From NCBI RefSeq assembly GCF_036898825.1, contig NZ_JARUND010000002.1, positions 3,658,001-3,722,000 of the forward strand: a DNA stretch of 64,000 nucleotides, written 5' to 3'. A model generated the notes under the pieces. The model was not told the DNA's origin, searched no databases, and worked only from the letters and a program-made list of their open reading frames with translations. Positions 60,741-64,000 of the stretch are shown here, piece by piece; position 1 is the first letter of the stretch, and every line of letters begins with the position of its first letter. The position numbers and the translations under genes are program-made. The DNA is from Streptomyces sp. B21-083 (GTDB lineage: Bacteria; Actinomycetota; Actinomycetes; Streptomycetales; Streptomycetaceae).

Positions 60741-61925
60741 TCCGCCATCAGCGCCAGCCGGGTTGAGACCAGCCCGGACGAGCATGACGTGTGCGGAGTT
60801 CTTGTCCCGTGGGGACACGTTTCCGCACGCGGTGCAGGTGTAGGTGCGCTCACCCAGCGGCAGGCGGTGCTTGGCTCTCGCATCGCAGTGCGCGCAGTCC
60901 ATCGTGGTGTGCGCGGGGTGGACGAGGCGGATGTCCCGCCCGTGCTTGCGGCCCATCTCGATCAGCGCGGCCTTAGTCGCACCGATGGCGGCGTCAGCAG
61001 CCTTGCGGGCCATCGTGCTCCTGACCAGGAACTTCGGACGAAAGTCCTCGACAGCGATGGCATCGTGGTCGCGGACAACCTTCTTGGCCCACTTGCGACC
61101 AGTGTCCTCACGCTGCCTCGCGACCTTCTTGTAAGCCTTCGCCCGCCATTTCTTCGCCTCACGGTAGCCCTTCGACCCGGGCTGGCCCTTCTTCGGCTTG
61201 CGGCGGGCCATCATCCGGTCATACCGGGTCACCTTCGTCCCGGCCTTCCTGCCATGCCCGGCGTGCGGCAGGTCGTGCAAGTCGGATGTGGTGGTCGCGG
61301 TCTCCTTCACACCCCAGTCGATGCCGAGTGCACGGCCGGTCTCCGGCAGGGGCTGGACCTGGGCGGGAACGACGAACGAGCAGTACCAGTGCCCAAGGCT
61401 GTCCTGGTACACGCGCACCGAGGAGGGCTCGGCCGGCAGTTCCCGCGACCACACCACGGTCAGGATGATGCCGCCCGCCAGGTGGAGTCGGCCGTACTTC
61501 AGCCGGAATCCGCGCTTGGTGTAGTTGAGGGTCGCCAGTGCCTCGTGCTTCTTCTTGTAGGCGGGCATCCCCGCCCGGCGTGCAATGGGCAGGCGCTCGG
61601 CGATGTCCTTGTGTGCCTTGGTGCGGGAGCGGCCGAAGTCACGGATGGCCTGCTGCTGGACGACCGACGATCCCTCACGCAGCCACGGCGTACGGGTGCG
61701 GGCCTCGGTCAGCATCCTGTCGAGCTGAGCCGGGCCGCACGTGGCCTTCTGGCCGGTGGCCTTGTTGCGCAGGTGCACGGCCCTGGACTTGGCAGCACAT
61801 TCGTTCCACACCCACCGGCATCGGTCCCACTCCGCCGCCAGGGCGGTGCGGGCCGTGGACGAAACGCGCAGCCGGTACGTGTAGCGGGCATGCCCGGCCG
61901 CCGCACCAGCCCCCACCTGCGCCAT
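60705..61925 (-). CDS. tnpB: TnpB-type RNA-guided nuclease (IS605 OrfB)
   Basis: 406 residues. RuvC residues are in ALGIDWGVKETATTT (first Asp), IAVEDF (Glu) and SPRDKNSAHVMLVRAG (last Asp). The four-Cys zinc ribbon is CAHCDARAKHR followed by YTCTACG. An N-terminal region (YTYRLRVSSTARTALAAEWDRCRWVWNECAAKS) matches the OrfB_IS605 helix-turn-helix. Apparently intact. Acts, by family knowledge, as a guided nuclease that keeps the element at its site. Confidence 0.92.
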   Translation of the reverse strand: MAQVGAGAAAGHARYTYRLRVSSTARTALAAEWDRCRWVWNECAAKSRAVHLRNKATGQKATCGPAQLDRMLTEARTRTPWLREGSSVVQQQAIRDFGRSRTKAHKDIAERLPIARRAGMPAYKKKHEALATLNYTKRGFRLKYGRLHLAGGIILTVVWSRELPAEPSSVRVYQDSLGHWYCSFVVPAQVQPLPETGRALGIDWGVKETATTTSDLHDLPHAGHGRKAGTKVTRYDRMMARRKPKKGQPGSKGYREAKKWRAKAYKKVARQREDTGRKWAKKVVRDHDAIAVEDFRPKFLVRSTMARKAADAAIGATKAALIEMGRKHGRDIRLVHPAHTTMDCAHCDARAKHRLPLGERTYTCTACGNVSPRDKNSAHVMLVRAGLNPAGADGGRPPGALLQEAA

Positions 61926-62105
61926 CTCGCCCCCTCACGCTCCCCTGCCGGGACGCCGTGCCGTCCCGAACCCTCCGAGGGACCATACGTACGGCAGCCG
62001 CACAAACGCACCCCGATCCCACAGCCATCACCCCGACCAGCGATCACAGGCACACGCGTTCGCATCACCTCGGCGAAGCCGACAGCGGGTGAAGTCGGCT
62101 CGCGG

Positions 62106-62966
62106 TCAGCTCGCCGCGAGATCCCGATGGACGACCTTGGCGACGCCCTCGATGGTCGCGATGCCGTAGTTCCAGGTGCTGTTGCCCTGGCTGAGCACCG
62201 TGATCATGTAGTCGTGGCCGCCACCCTTGAACGTGCCGACGCTGTGCACCCGCCAGCCGTTCGTCGCGCGTTCCAGCCAGCCGTTCTTGACGTGCACGGA
62301 GACACCCGCGGGCGCGCCCTTCGGCGTGCCCCAGCGCTGGGAGGAGATGACCTCACTCATCAACTGCTGTATGTAGGCACGCGAGTTGTCGGTCAGCACC
62401 GTGTTGGTGATGGTGGTGAGGGCCAGGAGCTTCTGCTCGTCACGGGCGGTGATCTGGGTGAGACCCCAGTAGCCGTTCGTGCCGGGCTTGGTCTGGGTCA
62501 TGCCGGCCGCCGCGACGAAGTTCCTGATCTTCGTCAGACCCAGCTGGTTCCACAGCTTCGTGGTCGAGGCGTTGTCCGACTTGGTGATCATGGCCTTGGC
62601 GAGACTCTTCTCGGTGGCCGTCAAAGCACGGTTGGTCTTCTGTGCGTCCCAGAGCAGGGTCGACAGGACGGTCACCTTGACGACGCTGGCGGAGTCGTAG
62701 GCGGTCTGCGCCCGGTACACGCAGGTCGTCTTGGTGGACCGGTCGAAGACGCCGACACTGATGGAGCCCCGACGCCCGGAGAGAGCGGTGGTGATGTCTT
62801 GCTTCAGCTTGGTGGCGAGGGCGGGCTTGGCGGACGTACAACTGACGGCCGCCGCAGCCGCGTTGGCGGGTGTCGCGGTGGCCGCGAGTGACAGCACGGT
62901 GGCGGCGCAGACGGCGGCGCCCCCAAGTATGCGGGCACGCGCGGATCTGGATATGTGGTGAGTCAT
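62106..62966 (-). CDS. Secreted class A beta-lactamase-like serine hydrolase
   Basis: 286 residues. Signal (ARARILGGAAVCAATVLSLAATATPANAA). The SxxK motif appears in YDSASVVKVTVLSTLLW, SDN in MITKSDNAS, and the third motif reads VKNGW instead of KTG. A Glu166-type position is not obvious. Therefore either a low-activity beta-lactamase or a DD-peptidase-like enzyme of the cell wall. ATG 62966 follows GGGGAAC. Separated from the next gene by a 281-bp region with six short repeats. Confidence 0.85.
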   Translation of the reverse strand: MTHHISRSARARILGGAAVCAATVLSLAATATPANAAAAAVSCTSAKPALATKLKQDITTALSGRRGSISVGVFDRSTKTTCVYRAQTAYDSASVVKVTVLSTLLWDAQKTNRALTATEKSLAKAMITKSDNASTTKLWNQLGLTKIRNFVAAAGMTQTKPGTNGYWGLTQITARDEQKLLALTTITNTVLTDNSRAYIQQLMSEVISSQRWGTPKGAPAGVSVHVKNGWLERATNGWRVHSVGTFKGGGHDYMITVLSQGNSTWNYGIATIEGVAKVVHRDLAAS

Positions 62967-63073
62967 GGAGGTTCCCCATCCCCGTGAACGGCGTCAACGC
63001 GCCCCCGGCACGCTGGTCTCTCTGTGACCACGCGCGCATCCGAATGGTTGTACGCCAACTCGCACTATCTTTC

Positions 63074-63143
63074 GGACTTTTCTTGCGGACTTTTCGTGAG
63101 GACTTCTCTCGGGGACTTCTCGGACTTCCCTTGGGGACTTCTC
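63074..63143. repeat. Six GGACTT repeats with 13-bp spacing
   Basis: GGACTT(T/C) starts at 63074, 63087, 63100, 63113, 63122 and 63135: spacing 13, 13, 13, 9, 13. It lies between the divergent beta-lactamase-like and glycosyltransferase genes. Could be a multimeric regulator-binding array. Confidence 0.75.
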
Positions 63144-63247
63144 TCAGGGGAGGGCCATACCGCCCGAAACGCGCTGTTGCCCCGATTCACAGGTGGCCCC
63201 CAGCCACGCCACAGCGCGCACCCACCCCGCGTCCCGACGATTCGACG

Positions 63248-64000
63248 GTGACCTCTGCCACCGACCCCCTTCCCCACGCCCCGGAGCCCCCCGTCGCCGC
63301 CCATCCCGCGGCACCCATGGCTCCACCGGCCCCCACCCCGTCAGACACGCCCGAGAAGGCGCCGCGCTGGTCGCTCCCCGCGCTGCTCGCGATCATGTTG
63401 CTGGCCGGGGTCCTGTACTCCTGGAACCTCTCCTCCTCCGGCCTCAACAGCTTCTACAGCGCGGCCGTACTGAGCGGCACGCAGGGCTGGAAGGCGTGGT
63501 TCTTCGGCTCGCTCGACGCGGGGAACTTCCTCACGGTCGACAAGCCGCCCTTCGTCCTCATGGTCATGGGCCTGTCCTGCCGCGTGTTCGGCTACGGCAC
63601 CTGGCAGATGATGGCGCCGCTCATCGCGTCCGCGCTCGGCACCATCTGGATCCTGCACTCCTCCGTGAAGCGGGTGTTCGGTCACGCGGCGGCCACCTTG
63701 GCCGCGCTGGTCCTGGCGCTCACCCCGATCACCGTGGCCATCAACCGCGACAACAACCCCGACACACTGCTCGTCTGCCTGATGGTGGCGGGCGCGGCTC
63801 TCGCCCTGCGCGCCACCCGCGACGGCAGGCTGCTGCCGCTGCTCGGCTCGGCCGTGTGCTTCGGGCTCGCGTTCGACACGAAGATGCTCCAGGGCTATAT
63901 CGCCCTGCCCGCCGTCTTCGCGGTCTACCTGTACGCGGCCGACCTGGGCCTCGTGAAGCGGATCGTGAACCTGCTGCTCGCGGGCGTCGCGCTCGCGGTC
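63248..64000 (+). CDS. GT39-type membrane glycosyltransferase (partial)
   Basis: 251 codons, cut by the window end. A Pro-rich cytoplasmic leader precedes LPALLAIMLLAGVLYSWNLSSSGLNSFYSAAV, then GNFLTVDKPPFVLMVMGLSCRVFG and INRDNNPDTLLVCLMVAGA. The first-loop acidic residues and the DKPP motif mark the ArnT/PMT-like polyprenol-phosphate mannosyl- or arabinosyltransferases. Start set at GTG 63248 (TSATDPLP), without a clear ribosome site. Confidence 0.85.
   Translation, partial: MTSATDPLPHAPEPPVAAHPAAPMAPPAPTPSDTPEKAPRWSLPALLAIMLLAGVLYSWNLSSSGLNSFYSAAVLSGTQGWKAWFFGSLDAGNFLTVDKPPFVLMVMGLSCRVFGYGTWQMMAPLIASALGTIWILHSSVKRVFGHAAATLAALVLALTPITVAINRDNNPDTLLVCLMVAGAALALRATRDGRLLPLLGSAVCFGLAFDTKMLQGYIALPAVFAVYLYAADLGLVKRIVNLLLAGVALAV

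Larger units (their letters stand above)
60667..62100 (-). mobile_element. IS200/IS605-type element carrying only tnpB
   Basis: The right end is recognisable by the GGAATCCCTTCC...GGGGAGGATTCAA pattern at 60667-60700 (minus strand), with a perfect 11-bp hairpin at 60713-60737 just inside. A subterminal hairpin (AGCCGAC, 62077-62083, with 62094-62100) marks the probable left end. No tnpA is present, so the element is of the IS1341/tnpB-only kind. The left boundary is approximate. Confidence 0.7.

Noticed and set aside
60552..62891. 779-codon plus-strand frame opposite tnpB and the beta-lactamase-like gene
   Set aside because: Antisense shadow; both minus-strand genes have complete family motifs.
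63074..63143. CRISPR-like or replication-origin iterons
   Set aside because: Units are too short for CRISPR and there is no rep gene or DnaA box context.

Overview
The window is high-GC actinobacterial DNA, almost certainly from a Streptomyces chromosome. The signs are GC-rich third codon positions, frequent GTG starts, ATGA/GTGA stop-start overlaps, a complete conservon (cvnABCD), paired DUF5753/DUF397 and DUF5753/DUF6879 genes, and a Streptomyces-type dispersed repeat. The order copper ATPase, citrate synthase, RecD2-like helicase, ribose operon also matches what I remember of the S. coelicolor core chromosome (not checked here).

Layout. 0-8.6 kb: Cu+ P-type ATPase, citrate synthase, RecD2 helicase, an orphan iron-type solute-binding protein and a divergent MarR regulator. 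8.7-11.1 kb: a DUF5753 regulator with a DUF6879 partner and divergent small genes. 11.3-18.5 kb: a secreted GH16 enzyme, then a ribose regulon (LacI regulator with twin operators, RbsA, a fused RbsC-RbsB protein, ribokinase, RbsD). 18.5-21.1 kb: a RibD/DHFR-like reductase, two small coupled genes and a DUF5753/DUF397 pair. 21.1-23.2 kb: an AAA ATPase and an HNH nuclease overlapping by 4 bp, a Septu-like (PtuA/PtuB) defence candidate. 23.4-30.6 kb: an eight-gene one-direction operon (small membrane protein, DUF2156 transferase, SRPBCC protein, flavin reductase, FAD oxidoreductase, methyltransferase, P450, CrtC/AttH-like protein) with no recognisable PKS, NRPS or terpene synthase; it is the strongest candidate here for an undescribed biosynthetic pathway. 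30.7-35.2 kb: a three-gene sugar catabolic operon divergent from its LacI regulator.

35.2-41.3 kb is a patch of acquired and decayed DNA. It holds a serine-recombinase N-terminal remnant broken by a 35-bp duplication, a CBM5/12-like mini-gene, an HNH fragment, a lower-GC RibD-like/XRE-TPR pair with a TTA codon, three tiny coupled genes, an MFS transporter tail and an intact IS630-type element inserted at a CTAG. 41.4-46.5 kb: an ArsR-SRPBCC operon with two perfect operator palindromes, VOC and SnoaL-like proteins, a MarR-GNAT fusion, a TIM-barrel isomerase and an EPSP synthase. 47-49.7 kb: a secreted GH3 enzyme and a lipoprotein. 49.8-54.3 kb: conservon cvnABCD, whose sensor carries a 159-bp tandem repeat in its tail. 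54.4-64 kb: S28 peptidase, small secreted protein, a fused double ABC exporter, a tnpB-only IS605-type element beside a phytase-like gene remnant, a class A beta-lactamase-like protein and the start of a GT39-type membrane glycosyltransferase. Six GGACTT repeats, mostly 13 bp apart, lie between the last two.

The core genes cover copper export, TCA-cycle entry, ribose uptake, wall or glycan turnover and signalling. The accessory layer holds the probable defence operon, the orphan biosynthetic operon and mobile remnants. All functions are inferred from motifs and family knowledge; no database search was run.
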